From: Chryseobacterium sp. GVT01B
GTDB taxonomy: Bacteria > Bacteroidota > Bacteroidia > Flavobacteriales > Weeksellaceae
NCBI RefSeq assembly: GCF_019970045.1
Contig: NZ_JAHXYI010000001.1
Coordinates: forward strand, 248,001 to 312,000
Length of the DNA: 64,000 nucleotides
Direction: 5' to 3'
Shown here piece by piece: positions 41,464-50,633 of the stretch. Position 1 is the stretch's first letter. Each line of letters begins with the position of its first letter. The translations under genes were made by a program, and so were the position numbers. The notes under the pieces were generated by a model. It saw only the letters and a list, made by a program, of their open reading frames with translations. It was not told the DNA's origin and did not search any database.

Positions 41464-43668
41464 TTATTTTTTAGCTTTCTTAGGCGTTGTTGTAGTACCT
41501 GAGTTTTTAGTTTTTGTATCAGCTGGAGTGTTTTCACCTCTTACAAGCTTCAATTCATCTACTAATCTTCTTGCACCAGCAAACTTATCAATTGTCCAAA
41601 GAACGAAACGAACGTCTACGTTGATTGTTTTTTGCCATTCCTGCTCAAATACGATATCACCGCTTAACGCTTCACTGTTACCATCGAAAGCAATACCGAT
41701 AAGGTTTCCGTCTCCATCAATTACCGGAGAACCAGAGTTACCTCCTGTAATATCGTTATTAGAAAGGAAGTTTACAGGCATATAACCTGCTGCATCAGCA
41801 TACTGACCGAAATCTTTAAGGTTGTAAAGGTCAATCACTCTTTGAGGAAGATCAAACTCTTCATCACCTTTCTTGTATTTTCCAACAAGACCAGTCATAT
41901 CAGTATAATAGTTATCAGTAATACCGAAATAGTTTCTGTCATTTCTGATAGGTAATTTATCTACAGTACCGTAAGTTAATCTCATGGTAGAGTTAGCATC
42001 CGGGTAGAATTTTTTCTCAGGCATAGCCTTCATAAGACCTGCTAAAAACAGACGGTTATTTTTTGCAAAATTATCATCTATTTTTACGAATCTCTCAGTG
42101 CTTATTTTTTGATCAGCAACAATTCCGTTAGCAGCTTTCCAAAGCGGATCAGCATCAAGTTTTAATGCATCCGGGTTTAATAAGAAGTTCGTTGCAGAAG
42201 TCTTGTTAGCAAAGATTGAAGAATAAGCCAAATTAGAAACTGTTTTAGCATCCAACCCTAAAATAGTAGCAGAAGCAACCTCAGGGTTTTTAACTCTTGC
42301 TTGGTAAAGACTTGTCATAGCGGCAAGCATTTCACCTTCCAAAGATGGATTGAAGTTTTCATAAGCCGCTTTGATCGCCGCTTCAGTTTTAGGCTTCATT
42401 GCCAGTCTTCCCTGCATATCCTGAGCAGCATAAGCTTTCAGTACAGAACCTACCTGCATAGCAAGAGTAATGTATTTTGCATTTCTTGAAAACTGTGAAG
42501 CATAGTTTCTTTCAACGTTTCTATCAGAAACTTGCTTGTAGTATATACCAATGTCTTCTAAAACACCATTGTATTGATCATTTCCTGGCATTGCAGCCCA
42601 CTTATTATAAGTTTCCTCAATCTTTTGTTTGTCAGAAATAGTTCCATTTTTCTCTACTGCATCAATAGTCCCTTGTCTGTTTTTCCAGTAGTTAGCTACA
42701 GAAGCATATTGAGAAGCATAGTTAAGCTGAGTTGCTTTATCCTTATCCATGTATTTTTTCATAACATCCATGGCAAGTTTAGAAGCCTCAACCCAAGCCG
42801 GGTAATCTTTAGTTACCATTTGCTGAATTCCGTAAGAAGTCAGGTAACGGTTTGTTCTTCCAGGGTAACCTAAGATCATTGAGAAATCACCAGGTTTAAT
42901 TCCCTTAAGAGAAACCGGAAGGAAATGCTTAGGCTTCAAAGGAGTGTTGCTTGGAGAATATTCAGCAGGGTTTCCTGCAGCATCAGCATATACTCTGAAA
43001 ACTGTGAAGTCCGCTGTATGTCTTGGCCATTCCCAGTTATCTGTATCACCTCCGAATTTTCCTAATGATGAAGGTGGAGCACCTACCAATCTGATGTCTT
43101 TATAATCCTGATATACGAAATAGTAGAATTCATTTCCGTTGAAGAAATCTCTTACTACTACAGTATATTTCCCGTTCTCAGAGTTTTCTGTCTGGATTGC
43201 TTTAGTTTCAGCATCAATAACAGCTTTTCTCTCTGCTCCGGTCATATTGTTGTTTAGTTTAGAAGTGATTCTCTGCGTAGCATCATCCATTCTCACTAAA
43301 AATCTTACATAAAGATCCTTTGCATTGAATTCGTCTTTCTGTTTCATTGCCCAGAAACCGTTCTTCAAATAATCTTTTTCTGGTGTAGAAGCCGCAGCAA
43401 CAGCACCGTAACCACAGTGGTGGTTAGTAAATATAAGTCCTTTATCAGAAACAATTTCACCTGTACAGAAACCACCGAAACTTACGATAGCATCCTTTAA
43501 GCTTGAATTGTTCACAGAATAAATTTCCTCAGGCGTAAGGTGCAGACCCTCTTTTTGCATATCAACACCGTTAAGTCTTTTGATGAGCATTAGCAGCCAC
43601 ATCCCCTCATCCGCCCTCATCTGAGCAAAGCCCAGTAAGAAAGTGAATAGTAGAAATAGTCTTTTCAT
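41464..43668 (-). CDS. S46 dipeptidyl-peptidase, DPP7-like
   Basis: A 734-residue periplasmic exopeptidase. I place the start at 43668 (MKRLFLLFTFLLGFAQ, a good signal peptide); an in-frame extension to 43776 would add 36 residues without signal character and overlap the divergent gene. The catalytic residues are His84 in TNHHCGYG, an Asp in DNWEWPRHTADF and Ser in ITGGNSGSPV. The residue that separates DPP7 (Gly) from DPP11 (Arg) is Gly here, in AFDGNSEALSGD, predicting hydrophobic P1 specificity, from memory of the Porphyromonas enzymes. S46 peptidases release dipeptides for amino-acid-fermenting or peptide-using bacteria. The C-terminus is a Lys/Thr-rich tail. It is transcribed alone. Confidence 0.92.
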   Translation of the reverse strand: MKRLFLLFTFLLGFAQMRADEGMWLLMLIKRLNGVDMQKEGLHLTPEEIYSVNNSSLKDAIVSFGGFCTGEIVSDKGLIFTNHHCGYGAVAAASTPEKDYLKNGFWAMKQKDEFNAKDLYVRFLVRMDDATQRITSKLNNNMTGAERKAVIDAETKAIQTENSENGKYTVVVRDFFNGNEFYYFVYQDYKDIRLVGAPPSSLGKFGGDTDNWEWPRHTADFTVFRVYADAAGNPAEYSPSNTPLKPKHFLPVSLKGIKPGDFSMILGYPGRTNRYLTSYGIQQMVTKDYPAWVEASKLAMDVMKKYMDKDKATQLNYASQYASVANYWKNRQGTIDAVEKNGTISDKQKIEETYNKWAAMPGNDQYNGVLEDIGIYYKQVSDRNVERNYASQFSRNAKYITLAMQVGSVLKAYAAQDMQGRLAMKPKTEAAIKAAYENFNPSLEGEMLAAMTSLYQARVKNPEVASATILGLDAKTVSNLAYSSIFANKTSATNFLLNPDALKLDADPLWKAANGIVADQKISTERFVKIDDNFAKNNRLFLAGLMKAMPEKKFYPDANSTMRLTYGTVDKLPIRNDRNYFGITDNYYTDMTGLVGKYKKGDEEFDLPQRVIDLYNLKDFGQYADAAGYMPVNFLSNNDITGGNSGSPVIDGDGNLIGIAFDGNSEALSGDIVFEQEWQKTINVDVRFVLWTIDKFAGARRLVDELKLVRGENTPADTKTKNSGTTTTPKKAKK

Positions 43669-43754
43669 TTTATAAAATAATTTTTGTGTCGCTAATTTAC
43701 TAATTTTTACGAGATTCTGTCCCGGATTGGTATGAAAATGGGATGATAATCCAC

Positions 43755-44189
43755 ATGAAAAAGATCCTCTTATCAATTTTTGCAGTTTTACTTTTAGGAC
43801 TTGTTCTGAATTGTTCCGCAGTGCCGGATAAAAATCCTTCTCTTCAAAGGCAATGGATGCTGGTTTCCTTTGATGGGTTTTTAAAAGAACAGCTTATTAC
43901 GAATAAAGCAGAAATTAATCTGACAGCCAATATCATTGATGGTAAAATTCAAGGGAATGCCTATATGGGATGCAACCAAATGTCTTTCGTATCCGAATGT
44001 AAAAAAGGAGGGAAGGTGAAAATCTCAAACGGAGTAAGTACCATGAAAGCCTGTCAGGATATGAATCTTGAAACCTCATTTCAGAAGAAATTTGAAACCA
44101 TGACAAAATATTCGGTAGAAGGGCATTTTCTTACTTTAACAGATGATAATGGAAATTCAATGAAATTTGTGGCCGCCGATTGGGATTAA
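43755..44189 (+). CDS. META-domain lipoprotein (HslJ-like)
   Basis: A 144-residue lipoprotein; the ATG at 43755 gives the best signal (MKKILLSIFAVLLL, lipobox VLNC). The mature part (QRQWMLVSFDGF ... GCNQMSFVSECKKGGKVKISNGVSTMKAC ... LTLTDDNGNSMKFVA) is a single META domain, shared with HslJ, a protein linked to novobiocin resistance in E. coli. It is divergent from the S46 peptidase gene with an 86-base intergenic region. Confidence 0.88.
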   Translation: MKKILLSIFAVLLLGLVLNCSAVPDKNPSLQRQWMLVSFDGFLKEQLITNKAEINLTANIIDGKIQGNAYMGCNQMSFVSECKKGGKVKISNGVSTMKACQDMNLETSFQKKFETMTKYSVEGHFLTLTDDNGNSMKFVAADWD

Positions 44190-44208
44190 TAATATCCGTA
44201 TAATATAA

Positions 44209-44236
44209 AAGTCCGCTTTGCAGCGGACTTCTTTGT
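44209..44236. terminator. Terminator between META and surface-protein genes
   Basis: Stem AAGTCCGCT/AGCGGACTT with TTTG loop, T-rich afterwards; between convergent genes. Confidence 0.8.
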
Positions 44237-44277
44237 TTGAAAAATCTAGTTTGGTTATCAGCTTTTTTTGAGAGTTA

Positions 44278-44679
44278 TCAGTTTTTAGGAATAGTTTTTT
44301 TAATTTCTTCCAGGGTTGCCGTATTGGGAAGCCCGATAGTTGTTGTCTTTGTGTTCCTAGAATTTATAGTATTATGATATGCCTGTCTGTTGGGAATAGT
44401 TTTTTTGATTTCTTCAAGACTTGCTGTGTTGGGAAGTAATTTTCCCGAATTGTCAGCAGCTGCCTTGGGCTTAGTTTCCTGTTTTTTAACGGCAAGACCA
44501 TGATCAGAAGGTAATCCGGTATTTACAGTTGTCTTTTCGTCTCTTTCCTTGGCTTCCTGCATTTGGATTGCCTGTTTTACAACGAGTGCCTGATCTTCCA
44601 TCGGAACAGCCTGCTTATTTTCCTGAGCATAAATAATAGTGCTTAAAAATAATAACGGGATAATATATGCTATTTTCAT
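44278..44679 (-). CDS. Secreted protein with two LPNTA-LEEIKKTIP repeats
   Basis: A 133-residue protein with signal peptide (cut after IIYAQ). The middle is charged and Lys/Gln/Glu-rich without clear fold. The C-terminal 50 residues hold two copies of the peptide LPNTA(S/T)LEEIKKTIP separated by ~20 residues. I do not know this repeat. It is the last gene of an operon with a large surface protein and a T9SS protein, six bases after the preceding gene, so it may bind or process them. Confidence 0.65.
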   Translation of the reverse strand: MKIAYIIPLLFLSTIIYAQENKQAVPMEDQALVVKQAIQMQEAKERDEKTTVNTGLPSDHGLAVKKQETKPKAAADNSGKLLPNTASLEEIKKTIPNRQAYHNTINSRNTKTTTIGLPNTATLEEIKKTIPKN

Positions 44680-44685
44680 GACGGT

Positions 44686-47208
44686 TTATTTTATGTTGAC
44701 TAATACTTGAATTTTTCCGATCTCTTTTTGGTCATAATCCTGAAGTGCTTTTCCGATTACCTGTCCTATTCTTACCTTTTTGATATCCGCTTTCATGGCA
44801 ACACCTGCTTTAGATGAAGTTACCAAAAGGTCTCCTCTTTTTATTTTTCCGTTCTCAAGACATACTTTGGTTGGAATTACTCCAATGACGCCCATTGGTG
44901 CTTTATTGGAAATATCAGTGTCAATATGTTCTTCCGTAAGAAGTACACCAGGTTTTGTGGCATACACTCCTGCAACAAGAGTAGAATAAGGAGTTGAGGA
45001 TTTTTCAACAGTTCTGTCTGCTTTTGTTGAGATGACAAGGATATCACCAGGTTCATATTCAGAGATACTTCCGTTGACGTCAAATGCTTCTGCAACGTCT
45101 GCACCGCTGTTTTGTGTACCTCCGTTAAAAAATCCACGTCCGGCAGAATTGATTCTTGCTACATTCACTGTACCCGGATTTCCGGATTTAAATAAAGCAA
45201 TAGATCCGTTGCTGTGGGTTTCTACTGTCAGGGCTGGGTTGGTATTGCCGGTATTGTAATTTACAAACCTTGCGGCGCGTCCTTGTCCGAAATTCGGAAC
45301 CCAGGCATAGATTGCGCTTCCTGTTCCGTCTGCAGTCGTTTCTACACCGTCTCCTGTGTTTGAAGCATTAGCTGTTATACCATTACCATTACCATCTGCA
45401 ATAGCAATCAGTGCAGGACCGTTTCCGGAAGGGTTACTGGCATGGAATAAACCTGCGTATCCTCCTGTACCGGAAGATATTCCATAGATTCCAGCTGTTC
45501 CGAAATTGGCAAACTGAGAGTTAACTTCACCTCTCACCGCTGCTGAAGTTCCGGTAACTTTATCTACTTTAAAATTTCCTGCAATACCATTTCCCACCGT
45601 AGTTACAGTGATAACATCACTGGTGTTGGATTCGTTAAAAATATTGAATCTTCCGGCACGTCCGGTAGAAAAAGTAGGTACCCAAGCATAAAGGGCATTC
45701 CCGGCTCCATCAATGTTGGTTTCAACTCCGTTACCATCTTTTCCTGCATTGGCAGTAATGGCATTCCCATTTCCGTCTGTAAGAGCAATCAATGAAGCTC
45801 CGTTTCCTGCAGGGTTTGAGGCATAGAATAATCCGGCGCGTCCTCCGGTTCCTGAAGAAATTCCAAAGATACCTGCTGCACCAAAGTTCCCGAAAATAGT
45901 ATTTACTTCACCTCTTACTGCAGCACCAACACTATTGGTGTTGTCAACAATAAAAGAGGCTGCATTTCCTTGCGTATTATCAGGAATATTCCCGTTTCCA
46001 TTGGTTGCTACCTCAACGGTATTTCCTGTGGTATTCGTTTGGTTAAAATTTTCAAATCGTCCGGCACGGCCTGTACTGTTATTCAAACCTACTTGTCCAT
46101 AAACACCGATACCTGTTCCGGATGTATTGGTAGCAACAAATCCTCTTACTCCATATCCTCCTCCGTCATTACGGCCTACTACCGCTCCGGCAATGTCACT
46201 GGTTGTTCTACCAACGACAGCTTCACCTGCTCCGGTGTTATCACCAACAACACCTGCAGAAGACTGGGAAGAGGTGGAACCATGTACCCCAAATCCCGCT
46301 CCGGTAGAACTTCTTACTCCGGCTCCGTTTCCTGAGGTCGTAACATTTACTACTGTACCATTTCCTACGGTAGATGCACTAAGAGCAACATTATTATTCG
46401 CGTTATTGAAGATTGCAATATTCGCAGGGATTCCATTATTACTGGTAGCATTGAGACCGGTTCCTGTATTACTGTTTGCATATACTCCATAACCGTTTCC
46501 ACTGGAATTTCCGTAAACTCCTAAGCCATTTGGTGTTGTACCATAAACTCCCCATCCGCTTCCGGCCTGGCTTCCGTATACTCCAACGCCAAGTCCGCCG
46601 GTTCCGTTATTAATACCACGTACAGCACTCGAAAATCCACCAGGAGAAGCACTGCTTACAATTCCTCTTACTGCAGAAATATTTGATGTAGCTGTGTTAT
46701 TTACTCCTTCCACAGAAGTACCATCTCCATCGTTGATCAATGAAAATAGAGTAGAAGCATTATTAACAGTCGTGGTATAAGGAATCGTAAAACTTCCACC
46801 GCCTCCACCTGCAGATTTGGCATACATGGCATAAGGAACGCTTAGCAGCTGGCTTGTTCCTACTATAGTATAGCTTGTTCCTCCGGCGGGGTCAGTTTCT
46901 GTTTTTAAATAATAGCTTCCTGCGGGCCAGTCGATGGTGGCAAATGTCCCTGTAAGTACAGTTCCTGTTCCTATTTCAAGGCTGATAAGCCCGTTGGCAT
47001 TGGTATTCCCGGTGAGTCTTTCTGAATAGACTGCGGCGCCGGCAGGAGATCCCTGTAATATGCTTACCCTCACGGCTATACCTTGATTGACTAAGAGTTG
47101 TCCGGAACCGTTTCTCATGACAGCTTGGTAGCTCATTTTTTCCGGAGCCTGAGAAAGTCCCATAAAGAAACCGGTCAGGATCCAAAACAGTAATAATATT
47201 TTTTTCAT
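44686..47208 (-). CDS. Large repetitive surface protein with Bacteroidota adhesin/tail-fibre-like architecture
   Basis: An 840-residue exported protein. After the signal peptide (to about residue 20) an N-terminal domain starts with PEKMSYQAVMRNGSGQLLVNQ and ends at LLSVPYAMYAKSA (~130), a combination common in Bacteroidota surface proteins. Then ~580 residues of Gly/Asn/Thr-rich sequence contain many short VxGxxxG repeats and two longer tandem units of ~127 residues (both with GISSGTGG ... GLF(Y/H)ASNP ... YAWVP). The C-terminal ~125 residues (AEAFDVNGSISEYEPGDILVIST ... KRGDLLVTSSKAGVAMKADIKKVRIGQVIGKALQ) form a compact domain resembling ends of tail-fibre-like proteins. No T9SS domain is seen on it; the preceding gene encodes a T9SS protein. 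Confidence 0.75.
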   Translation of the reverse strand: MKKILLLFWILTGFFMGLSQAPEKMSYQAVMRNGSGQLLVNQGIAVRVSILQGSPAGAAVYSERLTGNTNANGLISLEIGTGTVLTGTFATIDWPAGSYYLKTETDPAGGTSYTIVGTSQLLSVPYAMYAKSAGGGGGSFTIPYTTTVNNASTLFSLINDGDGTSVEGVNNTATSNISAVRGIVSSASPGGFSSAVRGINNGTGGLGVGVYGSQAGSGWGVYGTTPNGLGVYGNSSGNGYGVYANSNTGTGLNATSNNGIPANIAIFNNANNNVALSASTVGNGTVVNVTTSGNGAGVRSSTGAGFGVHGSTSSQSSAGVVGDNTGAGEAVVGRTTSDIAGAVVGRNDGGGYGVRGFVATNTSGTGIGVYGQVGLNNSTGRAGRFENFNQTNTTGNTVEVATNGNGNIPDNTQGNAASFIVDNTNSVGAAVRGEVNTIFGNFGAAGIFGISSGTGGRAGLFYASNPAGNGASLIALTDGNGNAITANAGKDGNGVETNIDGAGNALYAWVPTFSTGRAGRFNIFNESNTSDVITVTTVGNGIAGNFKVDKVTGTSAAVRGEVNSQFANFGTAGIYGISSGTGGYAGLFHASNPSGNGPALIAIADGNGNGITANASNTGDGVETTADGTGSAIYAWVPNFGQGRAARFVNYNTGNTNPALTVETHSNGSIALFKSGNPGTVNVARINSAGRGFFNGGTQNSGADVAEAFDVNGSISEYEPGDILVISTKADRTVEKSSTPYSTLVAGVYATKPGVLLTEEHIDTDISNKAPMGVIGVIPTKVCLENGKIKRGDLLVTSSKAGVAMKADIKKVRIGQVIGKALQDYDQKEIGKIQVLVNIK

Positions 47209-47214
47209 GGCATT

Positions 47215-47688
47215 TTATTTTTTGATGATTTTAAATGTTTTAATATTTTCTCCATTTTGAGTAATCCTGATAATATACATCGCAGAAGGAAGTGAGGAGA
47301 AATTAAGCTCAGATTTTGATTGTGAGATCTTATCTTTTTTTACCAGCTTACCTTGGGCATCGAATAACTGATACTCTGATCCTTTAAAATTATTTGAGGT
47401 AAAATCTAAATACAAATAATCTCTGAAAGGATTAGGGTAGAGCAAAATACCTGTGAGTTCAGAAGAAGTTTCAAGGGAAGTAAGAGTAATAATTTCGTAA
47501 GGCTGTTGAACACCTTCGAGAACCTGTCCTGTTCCTTTTTCGAGATAGGTCATCTGGCCTACACTGTAAGAAACAAAACCATTAGCTGCTGAAGCATCCA
47601 GTCCGGTTGCCAAAACTGCAGATTGTGCGTGCAGTATGGGGACGGAAAAGACAGACAGAATAATACAATAAATAGATATTCTTTCCAT
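47215..47688 (-). CDS. Small protein with T9SS type A sorting domain
   Basis: A 157-residue protein with signal peptide (to LHAQ) and a short middle part (SYSVGQMTYLEKGTGQVLEGVQQPYEI), a motif common in short flavobacterial T9SS proteins. The C-terminal ~75 residues (GILLYPNPFRDYLYLDF ... SAMYIIRITQNGENIKTFKIIKK) are the T9SS sorting domain. It is the first gene of the surface-protein operon; the next gene starts seven bases downstream. Confidence 0.88.
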   Translation of the reverse strand: MERISIYCIILSVFSVPILHAQSAVLATGLDASAANGFVSYSVGQMTYLEKGTGQVLEGVQQPYEIITLTSLETSSELTGILLYPNPFRDYLYLDFTSNNFKGSEYQLFDAQGKLVKKDKISQSKSELNFSSLPSAMYIIRITQNGENIKTFKIIKK

Positions 47689-47782
47689 GGATAACAGTTT
47701 TGGTGATTAATAGATGTGTTTTTTCAAAGGGAATTTGGGAAGACTAAATTACCACCTATCTCAATCGAATGGTAGGAAAATA

Positions 47783-47813
47783 GACCAACGGCAGAAATAA
47801 TCGACCAATGGCA
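47783..47813 (-). promoter_or_regulatory. Tandem LytTR-like sites upstream of the surface-protein operon
   Basis: GACCAACGGCA (47783-47793) and GACCAATGGCA (47803-47813) are direct repeats with a 20-base offset. On the minus strand they read GCCGTTGGT and GCCATTGGT, close to the LytTR consensus [TA][AC][CA]GTTN[AG][TG]. They lie about 95-125 bases before the operon start and 37 bases after the LytTR regulator stop. Confidence 0.6.
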
Positions 47814-47849
47814 TTTTGTGAATTACTGTAGAAGTTTGTTTAGTCTTTT

Positions 47850-48557
47850 TTAAGGATTGAAAAAAGAAAGATTATCCTTGTAGGTACGTCCGATAGGAAG
47901 TTTGATATGATGCGCCAGTTCTATTTCGTGACAGCTTTTTCCGCGGATGAGGTGGCGGGGAACCGCATAGCTTCTGTGTATTCTAACAAAAGAATCAAAA
48001 AAGTTTTTTTGCAGGAGGTTTCCCAGAGAATTTAAAATACAGTGATTTTTTTCAAGGGTAATGATCCTAGTATAATCTTTCAAAGCTTCCAGATACAGGA
48101 TGTCTTTCATTTTGATTTGAAAGATATTTCCGCCTTCTTTTATTTTAATACAGTTTTCTCCTACCATGGCATCATAGCATTTGCACTTCTCTTTTACTTC
48201 AAAAAAATCGAAAAGTCTTTCCATAGAATAATGAAAACGTTCTGCGGTAAGTGGTTTGGTAATAAAATCTAAAGTATCTGTCTCAAAAACTCCGGCAGCT
48301 AGTTCCGGATGGGAGCTTACAAAAATACAGGCAGGAATCTTATGAGCCAGTTTCCGGAATTCGAGTCCGCACATTCCACTTAAATTGGTTTCAGTGATCA
48401 GAACGTCTGTAGGGAGATCAAGATAAGGAATAGCCTTTTCTGCAGAATCAAAAGAGGCAACAATCTCAATGTTTTGGTATTGTTTGATATAATGTTGAAG
48501 AACCAGTCTGTCCAGTTCATCATCATCAATAATCATACATCTAATATGGGTAATCAT
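47850..48557 (-). CDS. Orphan LytTR-type regulator with Glu in place of the phospho-acceptor Asp
   Basis: A 235-residue protein with receiver and LytTR domains. The receiver keeps the acidic cluster (IIDDDELDRL) and TKPLTAE, but at the site aligned with the phosphorylated Asp it has Glu56 (DVLITETNLSGMCG, where DVLILDxxLPGMCG is normal). Glu can mimic phosphorylation, so it may be always active. The LytTR domain (about 130-230) has NIFQIKMKDILYLEALKDYTRIITL and FVRIHRSYAVPRHL. No kinase gene is nearby. It lies just upstream of, and in the same direction as, the T9SS/surface-protein operon, whose promoter carries tandem LytTR-like sites. Confidence 0.88.
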   Translation of the reverse strand: MITHIRCMIIDDDELDRLVLQHYIKQYQNIEIVASFDSAEKAIPYLDLPTDVLITETNLSGMCGLEFRKLAHKIPACIFVSSHPELAAGVFETDTLDFITKPLTAERFHYSMERLFDFFEVKEKCKCYDAMVGENCIKIKEGGNIFQIKMKDILYLEALKDYTRIITLEKNHCILNSLGNLLQKNFFDSFVRIHRSYAVPRHLIRGKSCHEIELAHHIKLPIGRTYKDNLSFFNP

Positions 48558-48750
48558 GATATTCCGGAGATTAGTTTTTAGGTTAAATATTTAACAATCA
48601 GAAATTTATTACATAAAGTTATTGATTTTTTACAAAACCTTCACCAGTAAACTTAAATTTATATTAAAATATGTTATTAAATAAAAATTGATTTTGTTTT
48701 TTTTCTGAAAAATATTAACTTGTAAAAATCATAAACATAGACAGAACTTA

Positions 48751-49977
48751 ATGTTAGAAAAGAAAGAACATAACTATGAGAAAGCAGTCTTGGTGGGTGT
48801 TATTACCCAGAATCAGGACGAAGAAAAACTGACGGAGTATCTAGATGAACTTGAGTTTTTAGCTTTCACAGCCGGAGCAACCGTACAAAAGCGTTTTACC
48901 CAAAAACTGACTCAGCCGGATTCCAAAACCTTCATCGGAAGCGGAAAAGCAATTGAGATAAAAGAATATGTAAAAGAAAACGAGATCGGAACTGTAATTT
49001 TCGATGACGAGCTTTCTCCTTCACAGCTTAAAAACCTGGAAAGAGATATGGAGGTTAAGATTTTGGACCGAACTAATCTTATTCTTGATATTTTTGCCCA
49101 GAGAGCCCAGACTTCTTATGCGAGAACTCAGGTAGAACTGGCTCAATATCAATATCTTTTACCTCGATTGACGAGAATGTGGACCCACCTTGAGCGTCAG
49201 AAAGGGGGAATTGGAATGAGAGGTCCCGGGGAAACAGAAATTGAAACTGACCGCCGTATTATCCGTGACAGAATTACATTGCTGAAAGAAAAACTAAAGA
49301 CCATTGACAAGCAGATGGCGACCCAGCGTAATAACCGTGGGAAAGTAGTTCGTGCAGCTTTGGTAGGATATACCAATGTTGGAAAATCTACTTTGATGAA
49401 TTCCATTTCAAAATCTGAAGTTTTTGCAGAAAATAAACTATTTGCCACTTTGGATACCACAGTAAGAAAAGTGGTAATCGGAAATTTACCGTTCCTGCTT
49501 ACGGATACGGTAGGGTTTATCAGAAAATTGCCTACTCAGCTGGTAGAATCATTCAAATCTACTTTGGATGAGGTTCGTGAAGCTGATCTTTTGATTCATG
49601 TAGTGGATATTTCGCACGAAAGTTTTGAAGATCACATAGAATCTGTAAATCATATTTTGATGGAAATCAATGCTCATCAGAAACCAATGATCATGATTTT
49701 CAATAAGATCGACGATTTCAGCTATGAAAAAAAGGATGATGATGATCTTACCCCTTCAACCCGTAAAAATGTATCTCTGGAAGAGTGGAAGAAAACATGG
49801 ATGGGGAAATCAAAATACCCAACGGTATTCATTTCTGCTTTAACGAAGGAAAACTTCCCGGAAATGAAGAAAATGATTTACGATGAGGTAATGAAGATTC
49901 ATATTTCCAGATTTCCATACAACGATTTCCTTTTCGAATATTTCGATAACGACGAGGAAGAAGAAAGCAACAATTAA
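48751..49977 (+). CDS. hflX: GTPase HflX
   Basis: A 408-residue ribosome-associated GTPase. The N-terminal HflX domain includes TFIGSGKAIEIKEYV and FDDELSPSQLKNLE, with RTNLILDIFAQRAQT and GGIGMRGPGETEIETDRR. The G domain starts near residue 205 (GYTNVGKSTLMNSI; DTVGFIRKLP; NKID). HflX rescues stalled and hibernating 70S ribosomes, notably under heat or antibiotic stress. The next gene starts by overlapping its stop codon by one base. Confidence 0.95.
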   Translation: MLEKKEHNYEKAVLVGVITQNQDEEKLTEYLDELEFLAFTAGATVQKRFTQKLTQPDSKTFIGSGKAIEIKEYVKENEIGTVIFDDELSPSQLKNLERDMEVKILDRTNLILDIFAQRAQTSYARTQVELAQYQYLLPRLTRMWTHLERQKGGIGMRGPGETEIETDRRIIRDRITLLKEKLKTIDKQMATQRNNRGKVVRAALVGYTNVGKSTLMNSISKSEVFAENKLFATLDTTVRKVVIGNLPFLLTDTVGFIRKLPTQLVESFKSTLDEVREADLLIHVVDISHESFEDHIESVNHILMEINAHQKPMIMIFNKIDDFSYEKKDDDDLTPSTRKNVSLEEWKKTWMGKSKYPTVFISALTKENFPEMKKMIYDEVMKIHISRFPYNDFLFEYFDNDEEEESNN

Positions 49978-50612
49978 TGAAATATCACTTTTTCCTTTTA
50001 TTCATCATGTTTTCTGTTTTTGGTTTCAGCCAGAAATCAAAACTTGATTTGAAAGCTGTTGAGAAAAGTCTCAAAAATTCTGATTCTCCTTATAATTACG
50101 AGAAGCTTATTTTTAAATATAAAGGATATCCAAAGTCTCTGGACAGTATAGAGTCACAATATCTTTACTATGGAAGAAATTTCAGAAAAGATAAGGTAAG
50201 TACTTCAGATGATAGCTTTAAAAGCCTTGCTGAAGCCTTTAAACAGAACAATTTTGCAGACTGTATCAAGCAGGGAAAAGCCTTGTATGATAAAGATCCT
50301 ACTAATCTGGATGTTTTGCTGATTCTTCTCAGAGCCTATGATTCTGTGAAGGATGGCAACAATTTTATGCATCACCTGAATCAGTTTCGTTCGCTTACGG
50401 AAGGAATAAAAGTCTCTGGAGACGGGAAATCTGAAAAAACAGCCTATATCGTCAATTCTGTAGGAGATGAATATATTCTGCTGAACATTCTGAATATAGG
50501 AAAGGATTATACGAGAAGCTCAAAATCTGCTAAGGATGGCATGTTTGATGTTTGGGAAAAAGAGGGGCAGCAGCTCTATATTAAAATACTCTATTTGGAA
50601 CTTACCAATTAA
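49977..50612 (+). CDS. DUF4919-like secreted protein
   Basis: A 211-residue protein with a signal peptide (MFSVFGFSQ). The mature part is helical and contains YNYEKLIFKYKGYPKSLDSIESQYLYYG and a TPR-like ALYDKDPTNLDVLLILLRAY, with VNSVGDEYILLNIL near the end, resembling the Bacteroidota DUF4919 family from memory. The gene overlaps the hflX stop codon, so it is expressed with it; the functional relation is unclear. Confidence 0.7.
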   Translation: MKYHFFLLFIMFSVFGFSQKSKLDLKAVEKSLKNSDSPYNYEKLIFKYKGYPKSLDSIESQYLYYGRNFRKDKVSTSDDSFKSLAEAFKQNNFADCIKQGKALYDKDPTNLDVLLILLRAYDSVKDGNNFMHHLNQFRSLTEGIKVSGDGKSEKTAYIVNSVGDEYILLNILNIGKDYTRSSKSAKDGMFDVWEKEGQQLYIKILYLELTN

Positions 50613-50633
50613 TCATAAAATAAAAAACACTTA

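Noticed and set aside
43669..43776. Longer N-terminus for the S46 peptidase
   Set aside because: It would overlap the divergent META gene and put non-signal residues before a clear signal peptide starting at 43668.
44278..44679. Sortase substrate because of LPNTA
   Set aside because: The motif is not followed by a hydrophobic stretch and basic tail, and it occurs twice within a repeat.
45970..46492. Long open frames on the plus strand opposite the repetitive surface protein
   Set aside because: They mirror the repeated Gly/Asn codons of the real gene and have Ser/Thr/Pro-biased content without signals.
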